In this document: positions 27,815-35,787 of the stretch, one piece after another | Layout: each line of letters begins with the position of its first letter | How positions within the stretch are numbered: position 1 is the first letter of the stretch | NCBI RefSeq assembly: GCF_001942495.1 | Contig: NZ_MKZS01000001.1 | Location: 7,926,902-7,990,901, forward strand | DNA: 64,000 nt | Source: Moorena bouillonii PNG | GTDB taxonomy: Bacteria; Cyanobacteriota; Cyanobacteriia; Cyanobacteriales; Coleofasciculaceae | Direction of reading: 5' to 3' | Position numbers and translations under genes: made by a program | Notes under the pieces: generated by a model | Told to the model about the DNA's origin: nothing | Databases searched by the model: none | Seen by the model: only the letters and a program-made list of their open reading frames with translations

Positions 27815-28198
27815 TTATTCATAAAAAACACTGGAAAGTTTGCCTCCACTCATTTTCAATCCACTCATTTGACATGGGTAGAGCGCAGGTTGTGTGGGAA
27901 ACTTCCAGTGACAATCACGCCTTGTATACTGTAACAGTAACTGGAGTTTGCGAACAGAAAACTTCATTAAAGTGGTAATTATGGTTTCGTGGTTACCTTG
28001 GTCAATCCCCATGGCTATTGCTTGGGTTTGACTTCCAGATGATTCACAGACCAACTTCACCGTAAATACGCCTACATCATTATGTACAACTTTAGCTTTT
28101 CTTTCTTTGATCCATTCCCTAGGGGAACTTGGGGTAATTCGCATTAGTCGCTGTCGAGTTGGTGATAAAATAGCTACTCGCATTGAGATAATCCTCAA
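27815..28198 (-). pseudogene. Truncated IscB-like (RRXRR/PLMP domain) RNA-guided nuclease remnant
   Basis: The first 75 residues match the N-terminal RRXRR/PLMP domain and the RuvC-I start of IscB proteins. MRVAILSPTRQRLMRITPSSPREWIKERKAK is followed by VHNDVGVFTVKLVCESSG and the RuvC-I motif MGIDQG (family GIDPG or GVDPG). After that the frame becomes unrelated sequence and stops at 127 residues; the arginine-rich bridge helix, HNH and remaining RuvC motifs are missing. Full-length proteins have roughly 400-500 residues. A HEARO/omega-type RNA lies directly upstream, as in intact loci. Not expected to cut DNA. Confidence 0.75.
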
Positions 28199-28460
28199 TC
28201 ATGGAGTTGTAAGTCCCCTTGACCACCTAATCCAAGCGGTGCCACCCTAGGCCGCGAGGGATTGCTCGCGGCCTAGGAGGCGCGCACCTTGATGATTCCG
28301 ATCCTTAACCGCGACTGAAGTAAGCAGTCTTGCAGATACTCCAGCTTAGGGGTTGTGGCTGGAAGTTCTTACCAGGATTAGGCTCAATGGTCTAGTCACA
28401 CTTAGGCTTAAGTCTTACCCCATAAGCACCCTTTATTGCGGGGTCAGTAACAGAATATAA
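28199..28460 (-). ncRNA. HEARO / IscB-associated omega-type RNA
   Basis: Immediately upstream of the IscB remnant and on the same strand, this segment has stretches I associate with cyanobacterial HEARO RNA: GGTAAGAACTTCCAGCC, AAGCTGGAGTATCTGCAAG and GTCGCGGTTAAGGATCGGA. Several local stems are possible (CTTCCAGC with GCTGGAG). One hairpin has been enlarged by a GC-rich palindrome at 28238-28288. The assignment rests on position plus recalled motifs, not on a covariance-model search. Confidence 0.6.
28238..28288. repeat. GGTGC...GCACC palindromic repeat inside the HEARO-like RNA
   Basis: The inner arms CCTAGGCCGCGAG and CTCGCGGCCTAGG pair perfectly, and the outer GGTGC/GCACC close the structure. 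The GGAGGCGCGCACC edge is shared with the copy at 54597-54642. Confidence 0.75.
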
Positions 28461-28687
28461 TTCCAGACTTGACTGATTTTTAGTTTACAAAACTCAGAAG
28501 CCAGTGTTTTTTTTAGATCATCTTAGTTTAACTGGTTTATATTGGTTTTACCTATAGCTGTGGTAGCCAATTCAACACCACGGGTGCAACACAGACCATG
28601 AAAATTTTATGTACCATCAAGTTTCAGGCTACAGCCCCTTGTAGGTGGAGCTTCATTTTTGCCTTGAAAGTCCTTTGATTGAACAGC
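28461..28687. other. Intergenic region, no feature seen
   Basis: The region upstream of the HEARO-like RNA, towards the end of the ADP-ribosylglycohydrolase-like gene. No gene or clear terminator recognised. Confidence 0.4.
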
Positions 28688-29647
28688 TTATCGAGATCCG
28701 ATCACCCTTGGTGCCACCACAGCTAGCTTCTGAAACTGAGCTATCGCTGAAACGTCATATACACCTGACCACACTGCCAACAACTGGTCTGCTAATTGCC
28801 ATTGGTCAACCCCAGTACTGCTGAGGTTAAGCGCCACCAGCCAGGGCACTGGAATACCGATGATACCGTTATAGGCACCAGCTAAAGCACCTGTTAAGGC
28901 AGCAGTAGTTTGTGATTGATAGCCTGTAAGAGCTGCACGAGTTACACAGAGGCGAAAATCTTCTGGGGTGTTTAGGAAACAGTACAATGCTAAGGCAATC
29001 GATAAAGAGCAGTCATCCTCAGACTCATTTCTACGCCTTTGCTCTCGACGCAGCTGGATAACAGTTTGTTCTAAACTTGCCCCAAGCTCCAGTAGACTTT
29101 GTACTTGTTCCAATTGTTGCACCCAGGCATTTTGATTTTCATAGTTCCCTAGGTCGGCAATGATTCGGGAAATCAGGTTAGGGCAGTCAAGTTTTTCGGT
29201 AAGGGCGATCGCTATTGCCCAACCTATAGTCAAGACACTCTCAAACCTTTCAGAATCATTTTGCCAAATTGCTGCCGCCTCTAGCAGCTTTTGGCGCAAC
29301 TTGACTTCATCTTCATGAAAAAATAATGCTACTGCTAAGGTTGCTACTGCTGCTTGGCTACTGTTGGCAGTCCCTTTTAATGAAAGGATAGAGGGTTGAG
29401 CCTTTTCACAGTGAACTAACCAATCTCCTAAATCGAGGTTGCCACAGCGAATTAAACTTTCAATACCACAAGTAGCAATCTTTCTCCAATCGGAAATCGC
29501 CTTACTCAAACCAGCATCCCCAAGGGAAAGCGGTCGAAATCTTACTTGAGCTGGTGGTAACTTTTGGCAGCCACTCCCAGCCAGGATTTCTCCCACAAGG
29601 CTACCTAACAAGGCACCTCTAAATCGGTTCAAAAGTGAGTACCGCAT
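28688..29647 (-). CDS. ADP-ribosylglycohydrolase-fold protein, probably lacking metal ligands
   Basis: The 319-residue helical protein begins RFRGALLGSLVGEILAG and has TAALTGALAGAYNGIIGIP near residue 250, both hallmarks of the ADP-ribosylglycohydrolase (DraG/ARH) fold. In active members the second motif is preceded by an Asp-x-Asp-Thr metal site; here it reads YQSQTTAALTG. The first GDA/GDD-type metal motif after the N-terminal helix is also unclear. It may be a catalytically dead binder. It lies downstream of aroQ on the same strand with a gap of about 85 bases and may be co-transcribed. Confidence 0.7.
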   Translation of the reverse strand: MRYSLLNRFRGALLGSLVGEILAGSGCQKLPPAQVRFRPLSLGDAGLSKAISDWRKIATCGIESLIRCGNLDLGDWLVHCEKAQPSILSLKGTANSSQAAVATLAVALFFHEDEVKLRQKLLEAAAIWQNDSERFESVLTIGWAIAIALTEKLDCPNLISRIIADLGNYENQNAWVQQLEQVQSLLELGASLEQTVIQLRREQRRRNESEDDCSLSIALALYCFLNTPEDFRLCVTRAALTGYQSQTTAALTGALAGAYNGIIGIPVPWLVALNLSSTGVDQWQLADQLLAVWSGVYDVSAIAQFQKLAVVAPRVIGSR

Positions 29648-29733
29648 CCATATTTTGATTTTGTCAAGAAATCTACTGTGCTTTTAAATTCCCTTTTTCA
29701 ACCCCCAAGGCAGCACCCATCACCTTTTCGATT

Positions 29734-30204
29734 TTAATTACCAATCGATTTTCTCAATGTAAGAACTAGAGCCTGTAACCCCAGTCTATAGCTGTTAGCT
29801 CCAAAACCACTAATCTGACCGACTACCACTGGTGCCATTAACGAATGATGTCTAAAGGCTTCTCGTTTATAGATGTTGCTCAGATGAACTTCTACAGTTG
29901 GCAAGGCTACCGCAGCTATTGCATCTCGAATAGCCACACTGGTATGGGTATAAGCACCAGCATTAATTAAAATCCCCTCGTGGTTTCCTAAAGCTCCATG
30001 TATCCTATCGACTAAGATACCTTCATGATTAGACTGCAAGGCTGTCACGCTTGCCTCAAGCCTTTGCCCTTCTTGCTCTAGGAGATAGTTAATCTCATCC
30101 AAGGTTACAGATCCATAAATACCTGGTTCTCGCTGTCCCAGTAAATTAAGATTGGGACCATGGAGAACCAGGATACTTAGACGTTTTCGAGGATCACCGG
30201 ACAC
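29734..30204 (-). CDS. aroQ: Type II 3-dehydroquinate dehydratase
   Basis: This 156-residue enzyme dehydrates 3-dehydroquinate to 3-dehydroshikimate in the shikimate pathway and is normally a dodecamer. It shows the AroQ core [21 protein letters not shown] (the lid Arg and catalytic Tyr), [13 protein letters not shown], the [16 protein letters not shown] active-site loop and [17 protein letters not shown]. The start codon is GTG at 30204. A 46-codon gene ends 9 bases upstream, suggesting translational coupling. The second [12 protein letters not shown] follows a short internal repeat of NHEGIL. Confidence 0.93.
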   Translation of the reverse strand: MSGDPRKRLSILVLHGPNLNLLGQREPGIYGSVTLDEINYLLEQEGQRLEASVTALQSNHEGILVDRIHGALGNHEGILINAGAYTHTSVAIRDAIAAVALPTVEVHLSNIYKREAFRHHSLMAPVVVGQISGFGANSYRLGLQALVLTLRKSIGN

Positions 30205-30213
30205 AATAACTAT

Positions 30214-30354
30214 CTAATTCCGACGACACCTTGGGTCATTAACAGGAATGGGTATTGGTTCTGGTTCAGGCTGAGCCTCAGGACCTAATAGCGCTTCAAT
30301 AAGTTTGCGCGCCCATTCTTGAATTTTTTCCAAAACCTTTTCTATATAGTCCAT
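30214..30354 (-). CDS. 46-residue small protein upstream of aroQ
   Basis: A short open frame starts at ATG 30354 with AGGAG about 10 bases upstream and stops 9 bases before the aroQ start. Residues 1-24 form an amphipathic helix (MDYIEKVLEKIQEWARKLIE); a Pro/Glu-rich tail follows (PEAQPEPEPIPIPVND). The good ribosome site, tight spacing and biased composition suggest a real gene. No family recognised. It could be a membrane-surface or partner-binding peptide. Confidence 0.6.
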   Translation of the reverse strand: MDYIEKVLEKIQEWARKLIEALLGPEAQPEPEPIPIPVNDPRCRRN

Positions 30355-30838
30355 CAAGCAAAAAGCTCCTATAAGACCACTTGTATCTTTTCTTTTACAC
30401 TTTCAGTTCCGATACTTTTTAGCTACCAAAGTCTACCAAGATAGACCAAGGCTCGCCAATGCAAGATGCTTTCGCATCCAGGGGGTATCTCCCAAAGCTC
30501 TCAGGAATATCCCGCGAGCGCCATAAAAATGTCAAAAAAGTTCGTTCCACCGGGATTACAGCGCAACTATTAAACCCTTGGTTTTCGGCTTTAATTTAAG
30601 TTACATAATAATCCCTGTCGGTGTTACCTTAATTTAAGTCTAACAAATAATAAGAGTTTTTGGTAGACTCTGCGACATTTTCGATTAGCTTTTACTAACC
30701 CTAACAGGTTAAAAACCGTTACTGCTTTTTGAGCAGCTTAGCAAGGGAATCAGTCTTGCCTAAGGTTTTTTTGCCTTGACCATGACTCTGAGAAAGGAAA
30801 AAGAACAAAGTGTTGTATCTATTATGTTATTGAACCTC
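30355..30838. other. Intergenic region, no gene seen
   Basis: The region contains a CAAGATGCTTTCGCATC-type short palindrome near 30464 and two TTAATTTAAGT copies at about 30592 and 30629. These may mark promoter or repeat relics. No coding frame supported. Confidence 0.4.
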
Positions 30839-31288
30839 CCCATCCTAAGAGGAATGGGGATTCCCAGGCACAACCAGCGTTGGTTGTTATCTCCATGGGC
30901 GTAACTTTCCCTGGCCTATGGCCACGCTACGCGAACGCACCGAGGGTAGCTGAGTAGGGTCAATACCCAGTTTTTTTTGAGACCCTTACTTTTTATATTA
31001 ACACTATTTGGAAAAATTCATCCCCGGAGACGAAACCGATAGAGAGAGTCCCTTTTATGGTTAAAGACGCGCGCCTTAGACAGGGTAGCCTTTATGGTCG
31101 GCAGGCTATGCAGATGCATGGTTAAAACTTTTTGATTAAGGCTACCCTGTCTGAGGGTAACTCCCTCCGCAGGCTATGCAGATGCATGGTTAAAACTTTT
31201 TGATTAAGGCGACCCTCTCCTTACGGTAACTTCAAGACCTAAGAGGACGTGGTATTCTTTTCCCTCTCAAACTCTCCAACTCTGATAA
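30839..31288 (-). mobile_element. ORF-less element with TnpB-type right end, 450-bp inverted relative of 24141-24397
   Basis: On the minus strand it begins TTATCAGAG (31288) and ends with a GGGGATT...CCTCCCC-type hairpin and GTTCAAT at 30839. Both arms match the 24141-24397 copy. An extra internal segment (about 31035-31245) carries two perfect 42-bp direct repeats (31101-31142 and 31169-31210) and a 13-bp inverted pair AGACAGGGTAGCC/GGCTACCCTGTCT. No protein is encoded. Confidence 0.6.
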
Positions 31289-31363
31289 GGCTAGCACATT
31301 TTATACAATTCATTCAACCAAGATACATTAACAGTGTTTATACCCTCACCAGCATAAGACCTA

Positions 31364-32338
31364 TCAGTTGCCTGACTCAGTCAGTAATATTTGGCGAAAG
31401 GCTTGCCTGGTTTCGGGCTTCAAATAATTCTGTTGTAAGGTTTGCCACTGTTGCCATGATTTGTAGCGGTTGGCCTGTAGTAACTCAGCCAACTGGGGAG
31501 CCTTATGTTTTAGGTCCGAGTGAAAGACAGAGTTTAAGAATTCGTCTAAAACCATACTGTCCTGAATATCACCTAAGATGCCTTGAATTTGCTTCATATC
31601 TTCCACATAGTCCTTATAGGTAGGACTATATAGTTCAGTAAATAGGTTCATTTGGTAACGCACCCGCTTGGCTTGCTTGCGTAGATCGTGAATCACTGAC
31701 CCACGAATGGCTAGCAGGGATTCAACTGCTGCTGGTTTCAGCTGCTTGGGAGTTTGGCTACCAGTATCCTTAAGATCAATGCCCACTAGCCAAGCCGGGT
31801 GGAGTAACAGGCTGCTGACAATGGGTAAGAGTAAATCAGGTAATACTGCAGCCGCTGGCATCTGAGCAATTTCTTTATAGGTGGGTTTTTTGAGCCACCG
31901 TTTTAAGGTTTGCTTAAGCTTTTGATGTGGCTTACCTTGCAGAGCTTCCCGAACTTGTGTTAAAGCTTTGCACCGCTTTTTTTCCAAGTAAACGTAAGCT
32001 TGCTTCAATGCTTTCCGTTCTTTGGTGGGTAACTTGGGTTGGTAACCTTTGTGGAGGGTTTCTTGGAGGACATCTAGATCTCGAAGACTCCCTAAAATAC
32101 GGGCAATCTTACCAATCTGTTTTTCAGAGGCTGCTTTGGGCAAGTCTAAGGCAGGGGTAAAACTAGTGATGGCGGTACGCAAGCGCCGCATTCCAATACG
32201 CATTTGGTGCAGCTGTTCTGGATCTCGATCTTGGAGAACGGCGGCTTCGTGACTAAGCATTTTCTGGAAGTGTTTCTGAATTCCCAGATAACTCCATTCT
32301 CCAATGGTTTTGGTTTGGGGTAATACTAGTTTGTTCAT
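31364..32338 (-). CDS. CHAD-domain protein
   Basis: The 324-residue all-helical protein has the conserved-histidine alpha-helical domain. It carries LHQMRIGMRRLRTAI and LGSLRDLDVL in the first half, and HDLRKQAKRVRYQMNLF and LGDIQDSMVL in the second. CHAD domains bind polyphosphate through these His/Arg/Lys clusters and often sit near polyphosphate genes, none of which is visible here. It has no CYTH domain, so it is the stand-alone type. Highly basic and probably cytosolic. Start ATG 32338; the upstream region has a 16-bp hairpin. Confidence 0.88.
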   Translation of the reverse strand: MNKLVLPQTKTIGEWSYLGIQKHFQKMLSHEAAVLQDRDPEQLHQMRIGMRRLRTAITSFTPALDLPKAASEKQIGKIARILGSLRDLDVLQETLHKGYQPKLPTKERKALKQAYVYLEKKRCKALTQVREALQGKPHQKLKQTLKRWLKKPTYKEIAQMPAAAVLPDLLLPIVSSLLLHPAWLVGIDLKDTGSQTPKQLKPAAVESLLAIRGSVIHDLRKQAKRVRYQMNLFTELYSPTYKDYVEDMKQIQGILGDIQDSMVLDEFLNSVFHSDLKHKAPQLAELLQANRYKSWQQWQTLQQNYLKPETRQAFRQILLTESGN

Positions 32339-32414
32339 CGTCCCAGTCTGACGTCTAGCAAGCCAGACTCTTGAGATTGAGGTTGAGTAGACTCAGGATA
32401 GTCAGAGTCCAAAG

Positions 32415-32463
32415 CTTAACGTAAAGTTAACCAAAAGCCCACTTTGATTAACTTTACGTTAAG
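32415..32463. repeat. 16-bp perfect inverted repeat upstream of the CHAD gene
   Basis: Arms CTTAACGTAAAGTTAA (32415-32430) and TTAACTTTACGTTAAG (32448-32463) pair perfectly around a 17-base loop. They could be an operator or an attenuator-like hairpin in the 5' region of the leftward CHAD gene. The inner sequence TTAACGTAAAGTTAA is itself half-symmetric. Confidence 0.6.
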
Positions 32464-32696
32464 GATAAAAATAATGTTTTGTATTATTACTTATTCAGAG
32501 AATATTGTCAAGTTATGATCAGACTTTGCATAGAGGTTTGCAGCTCATGAGTCAGGTCAACTATAGCTTGTCGGATAAATTCTAGGGGCGGTTGGGCATG
32601 ACTCATCGGTGTCTGGTCGATTTTGTCTGTTGGATGATATTGGCAGCACTAACTGATTAATCGAAGGTTTGATTGAGTGTGATCAGATGTGGTGAT

Positions 32697-33533
32697 CTAA
32701 GGATGGATGGTTCCATCAGGCATAATTGTTTCCCTTAGATTAACTTGGCTTAGTTCAGCTTCAATGATAGTAGCCCCAGTTAAGTTAGCTTTACTGAGGT
32801 TAGCGCCCCTGAGCTTAGCTGTAGTCAGGTTAGACCCGCTTAAATTTGCTTTAGTAAGGTTCGCCCATCTAATGTCAACCCTGTAAAGGTCTGCCTCTGC
32901 TAGGTTAGCTCCAAACAGATAGCTTCCACTAAGGTGAGCTTCTGCTAGGTTAGCCCCTCGACACTCAGCTTTGTATAGGTAAGCCCCAAGCAGTTCAGCT
33001 TGATGAAGATTAGCATTGCTCAGATTAGCATGGCAGAGATTAGCAGCCATAAGGTTAGCCTCAACCAGGTTAGTCCGTCTTAGCTTTGCCCCACTTAAAT
33101 CTGCTTCTGAGAGATTAGCTTTGAGCAAGCTAGTGCCAATTAGATTAGCATTACTTAAATCAGCTTCCATGAGGTTAGCTAGGGTCAAGTCAGCCCCAAT
33201 TAAATTGGCACCATTTAGGTCAGCCCTGATCAGGTTAGCTGCTATAAGTTTAGTCCCAATTAGCTCTGCCGAGATCAGTTTAGCTTTGATCAGTTCAGCA
33301 TCTTGGAGGTTGGCATTACTGAGGTTGGCATTACTGAGGTTAGCGCTAATCAGTTTAATATTGCCTAGATTTGCCTTTTTTAAGTTAGCTTTTGCTAAGT
33401 TTACCCTTTCAAAGTTAGCCCCATTGAGGTTAACTTCGCTAAGGTCTGGTTCTAGATCTAGATTTGTCTTTCTCCATTCTGTCCATCTCAATGGATCTTG
33501 TTTGAGTAGAGCAAGATGTTCTATATTGGCCAT
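32697..33533 (-). CDS. Pentapeptide-repeat protein
   Basis: After a 25-residue lead the 278-residue protein consists of about 45 tandem A(N/D)LXX pentapeptides (LSNANLSNANLQDAE, ADLNGANLIGADLTLANL). They fold into a right-handed quadrilateral beta-helix. There is no signal peptide. Some relatives mimic DNA and protect gyrase, but most cyanobacterial ones have no known role. The repeats make the opposite strand look open, which is not a gene. It sits 90 bases downstream of ccmP; no functional link can be claimed. Confidence 0.92.
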   Translation of the reverse strand: MANIEHLALLKQDPLRWTEWRKTNLDLEPDLSEVNLNGANFERVNLAKANLKKANLGNIKLISANLSNANLSNANLQDAELIKAKLISAELIGTKLIAANLIRADLNGANLIGADLTLANLMEADLSNANLIGTSLLKANLSEADLSGAKLRRTNLVEANLMAANLCHANLSNANLHQAELLGAYLYKAECRGANLAEAHLSGSYLFGANLAEADLYRVDIRWANLTKANLSGSNLTTAKLRGANLSKANLTGATIIEAELSQVNLRETIMPDGTIHP

Positions 33534-33624
33534 TGAGGTTCTCCTTCACATTATGTAGCGGTGCCAACAAAGACTTTAACTCAATGGCACTACATTAAGG
33601 GATCAGCTCAGGAAGAATTCCTTT

Positions 33625-34266
33625 CTATTCCTTGCGCTTGGCAGCAGGATGTTCACGACCACTCACGCTTTCAATAGCTGTCAGCGCTGCCTGAGACGCT
33701 GCTAATATATCCCGTTCTTCTCCACCTAGGTAGAGGCGTCCAAAGCTGCCCACTGCACTAATTTGTAAGATGTTAATTAAGGCAGATTTCTCTGCTTCAT
33801 TGGCAGCTAGGGCAGCATAGGCAGCTGGCTCAACTTCTAATACATATAGGGTTTGCCCTGCTAGCAACATTTGACCCCGCCGTGTGCGATTAATTAACTG
33901 GGTCTGGTGGGCATCAATGTTACGGATAATTTGGCTAGAAATGACCCGAGGTTTGAGCCGATCCTGTTCACGGACGCCCAGTGCGTCTAAAATTGCTTTG
34001 CCAGCTGTACGGGTTTCCCCTTGTTTATTAGCATGCACCTCTAGAAGTCCATAAAGCCGTTCTACCACCAGCACTCCTGGACGCACGGCAGTGGATTTGA
34101 GGGCAATATCGGTAATCCGGTTAATTTCAATACCTGGTGAGATTTCAATCCAAAGGGAGGTATCTCCTGGTAAGGGCAAAAATCCTAACGCTACTGTTCC
34201 CATGTAAGCGGCGTGCTGAGGCTGCAAGCTGTCTATGTATACGTAACTGCGTAGTTCAATACCCAA
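33625..34266 (-). CDS. ccmP: Carboxysome shell protein CcmP (tandem BMC domains)
   Basis: This 213-residue protein closely follows cyanobacterial CcmP. Two fused BMC domains start at [23 protein letters not shown] and at [21 protein letters not shown]. Shared family segments include [47 protein letters not shown] and [14 protein letters not shown]. It forms trimers with a large gated pore in the beta-carboxysome shell. The start codon is TTG at 34266 (homologues start at the same Met), with AAGGAA upstream. It stands apart from a ccmKLMN operon, as is usual for ccmP. Confidence 0.93.
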   Translation of the reverse strand: MGIELRSYVYIDSLQPQHAAYMGTVALGFLPLPGDTSLWIEISPGIEINRITDIALKSTAVRPGVLVVERLYGLLEVHANKQGETRTAGKAILDALGVREQDRLKPRVISSQIIRNIDAHQTQLINRTRRGQMLLAGQTLYVLEVEPAAYAALAANEAEKSALINILQISAVGSFGRLYLGGEERDILAASQAALTAIESVSGREHPAAKRKE

Positions 34267-34855
34267 AGTTTATATCTGTTCCTTTTTTGCTGACTAGAAG
34301 TTGTCCAAAAGGTAATTCGCACTCAAAGAAGCCTACCACACCTCTCGACCTTCTGCTTTACCCCAGTGAACCTCTTCACTGATTTCGACTTCATTGGCTA
34401 GTAATTCATCTAGGGTATATTCTCTGGGGGGCAGATGGGTTGCTCGAGCTTTTGTTCATAGACATCAACAGCAATTATGACAAGCAACGAAAGATATTAT
34501 TTTTGTGTTGCTATAGTAAGAAATGTCTTCAATGGTCAAGTCTATAATAGTTTGGCATTTAACAATAACAAGTTCTTTTAGATGATCAAATAAAATAATT
34601 TATATTTGTTTATTTGCAAATATAAATTATGGTTATTATTTTATGCATATATACAAACTATGCTTGGCATTATTTGTGCTATTTTTTAGGTAAATCTTGA
34701 AGTTATTTATATAAATTAAAGCTATTTAAAATAAATTAAATAGCATCAATGCAAACCTTTATTAAAGGTACAATGGTAATATGTTTACTAATGAAACCAA
34801 GGAAACGTAGAGCTTCGCGAGCTAAAATTTCTATAAGCACGATTAGGCTAATTTA
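34267..34855. other. AT-rich intergenic region with 14-bp hairpin
   Basis: No gene recognised. A perfect hairpin lies at 34595-34630 (arms ATAATTTATATTTG and CAAATATAAATTAT). The flank AGGCTAATTT beside the IS5 left end is the inverted complement of AAATTAGCCT beyond the IS5 right end. The IS therefore landed inside an older inverted repeat. Confidence 0.5.
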
Positions 34856-34877
34856 GAGCTGATTTGTAAATAAAAGC

Positions 34878-35231
34878 TTAAGAAGCTAATCGGCGAGTCA
34901 TTAAACGAATAAGCGAGCCATAAATCATCGCTTCGCTGATGGTTGTGTACAATTCATAATCTTTACTCAAACGCCGAAATCTGTTGAGCCAACCAAACGT
35001 CCGTTCGACAATCCATCGCTTTGGTAGAATCTCAAATTCCTTTGATGTTCGCTCAATCACTTCCACTCGCACATCCTCCCCACAAACTTGTTGGACTGCA
35101 TGAACAAAGTTTTTACCTGAATAACCTTGATCTACCCAAATCACTTCTAATTGCCTGAGTTGGGCAATAGCATCATGCAAAACAACCACTGCACCCAAAC
35201 GTTCTGAGCCATTGGCTTCACTCACCAGCAT
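34878..35231 (-). CDS. IS5-family transposase, second frame (OrfB)
   Basis: The frame carries the C-terminal catalytic part: VIWVDQGYSGKNF with the second Asp, and RWIVERTFGWLNRFRRLSKDYE with the Glu of the DDE triad. The same frame is open upstream of this ATG through KGRKRHIVVDSQGLLIGMLV, back to the A6G4 run near 35322. It is probably made by frameshift fusion with OrfA. The downstream edge lies 22 bases from the element end. Confidence 0.88.
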   Translation of the reverse strand: MLVSEANGSERLGAVVVLHDAIAQLRQLEVIWVDQGYSGKNFVHAVQQVCGEDVRVEVIERTSKEFEILPKRWIVERTFGWLNRFRRLSKDYELYTTISEAMIYGSLIRLMTRRLAS

Positions 35232-35254
35232 CCCAATGAGCAGACCCTGGGAAT

Positions 35255-35692
35255 CTACAACAATATGGCGTTTACGGCCTTTAACTTTTTTGCCACCGTC
35301 ATAGCCGTAGACCGCCCCCTTTTTTCCGCCGTCTTCACTGATTGGGAATCAGCGATCGCCACACTCGAATCTTCCTCTCGTCCCATTTGTTGTCGGAGTT
35401 GATGACGCAATTGGTCATGCATTCTTTGCCAAATTCCTTTACGCTGCCATTTGCGGAAATAACCATAGACTGTTGGGTGGGGTGGAAAGTCATGGGGAAG
35501 CATTTCCCACTGACAGCCACTACGTTGCACATAGAATATGGCGTTGATAATCTCCCGTAGGTTAACCATCCTCGGATGTCCAAATCCCTTCGGCTCTGGT
35601 ATCAGCCTACGCAGCACTTCCCATTCCCTATCACTCATATCACTCGGATAGGCTTGGCGGTGGGGATTGGCGATCTCAGGCAAACGACTCAT
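35255..35692 (-). CDS. IS5-family transposase, first frame (OrfA)
   Basis: The 145-residue frame contains the N-terminal DUF4096-type region (YPSDMSDREWEVLRRLIPEP, NAIFYVQRSGCQWEMLPHDFPP) and the first catalytic Asp in IADSQSVKTAEKRG. At the AAAAAAGGGG run a shift of one base forward would continue as KKGAVYGYDGGKKVKGRKR, the usual IS5 sequence, into OrfB. This is consistent with programmed frameshifting in this group, although one extra or missing base would look the same. Confidence 0.88.
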   Translation of the reverse strand: MSRLPEIANPHRQAYPSDMSDREWEVLRRLIPEPKGFGHPRMVNLREIINAIFYVQRSGCQWEMLPHDFPPHPTVYGYFRKWQRKGIWQRMHDQLRHQLRQQMGREEDSSVAIADSQSVKTAEKRGRSTAMTVAKKLKAVNAILL

Positions 35693-35787
35693 GGATACAG
35701 TGGTTTAACTCATGTCGTCATATAGGTTACAGGCTACTCAGCCCGTCATTGAGTTTCCTTTAGATTCTCTTTACAAATCAGCTCTTA

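Larger units (their letters stand above)
34856..35784 (-). mobile_element. IS5-family insertion sequence (IS427/IS1031-like), complete
   Basis: The element is 929 bp with 15-bp perfect ends GAGCTGATTTGTAAA and TTTACAAATCAGCTC and a 3-bp TTA duplication (34853-34855 and 35785-35787). The transposase is in two frames, as in the IS427 group. Intact ends and intact frames suggest a recent insertion. Confidence 0.92.

Noticed and set aside
28199-28300. A Rho-independent terminator made of the GC-rich CCTAGGCCGCGAG hairpin
   Set aside because: No T-run follows on either strand, and the hairpin matches a dispersed palindromic repeat within the HEARO-like RNA.
33016-33558. 180-codon plus-strand frame opposite the pentapeptide gene
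   Set aside because: The regular pentapeptide codons leave the complementary strand free of stops; it has no motif or ribosome site.
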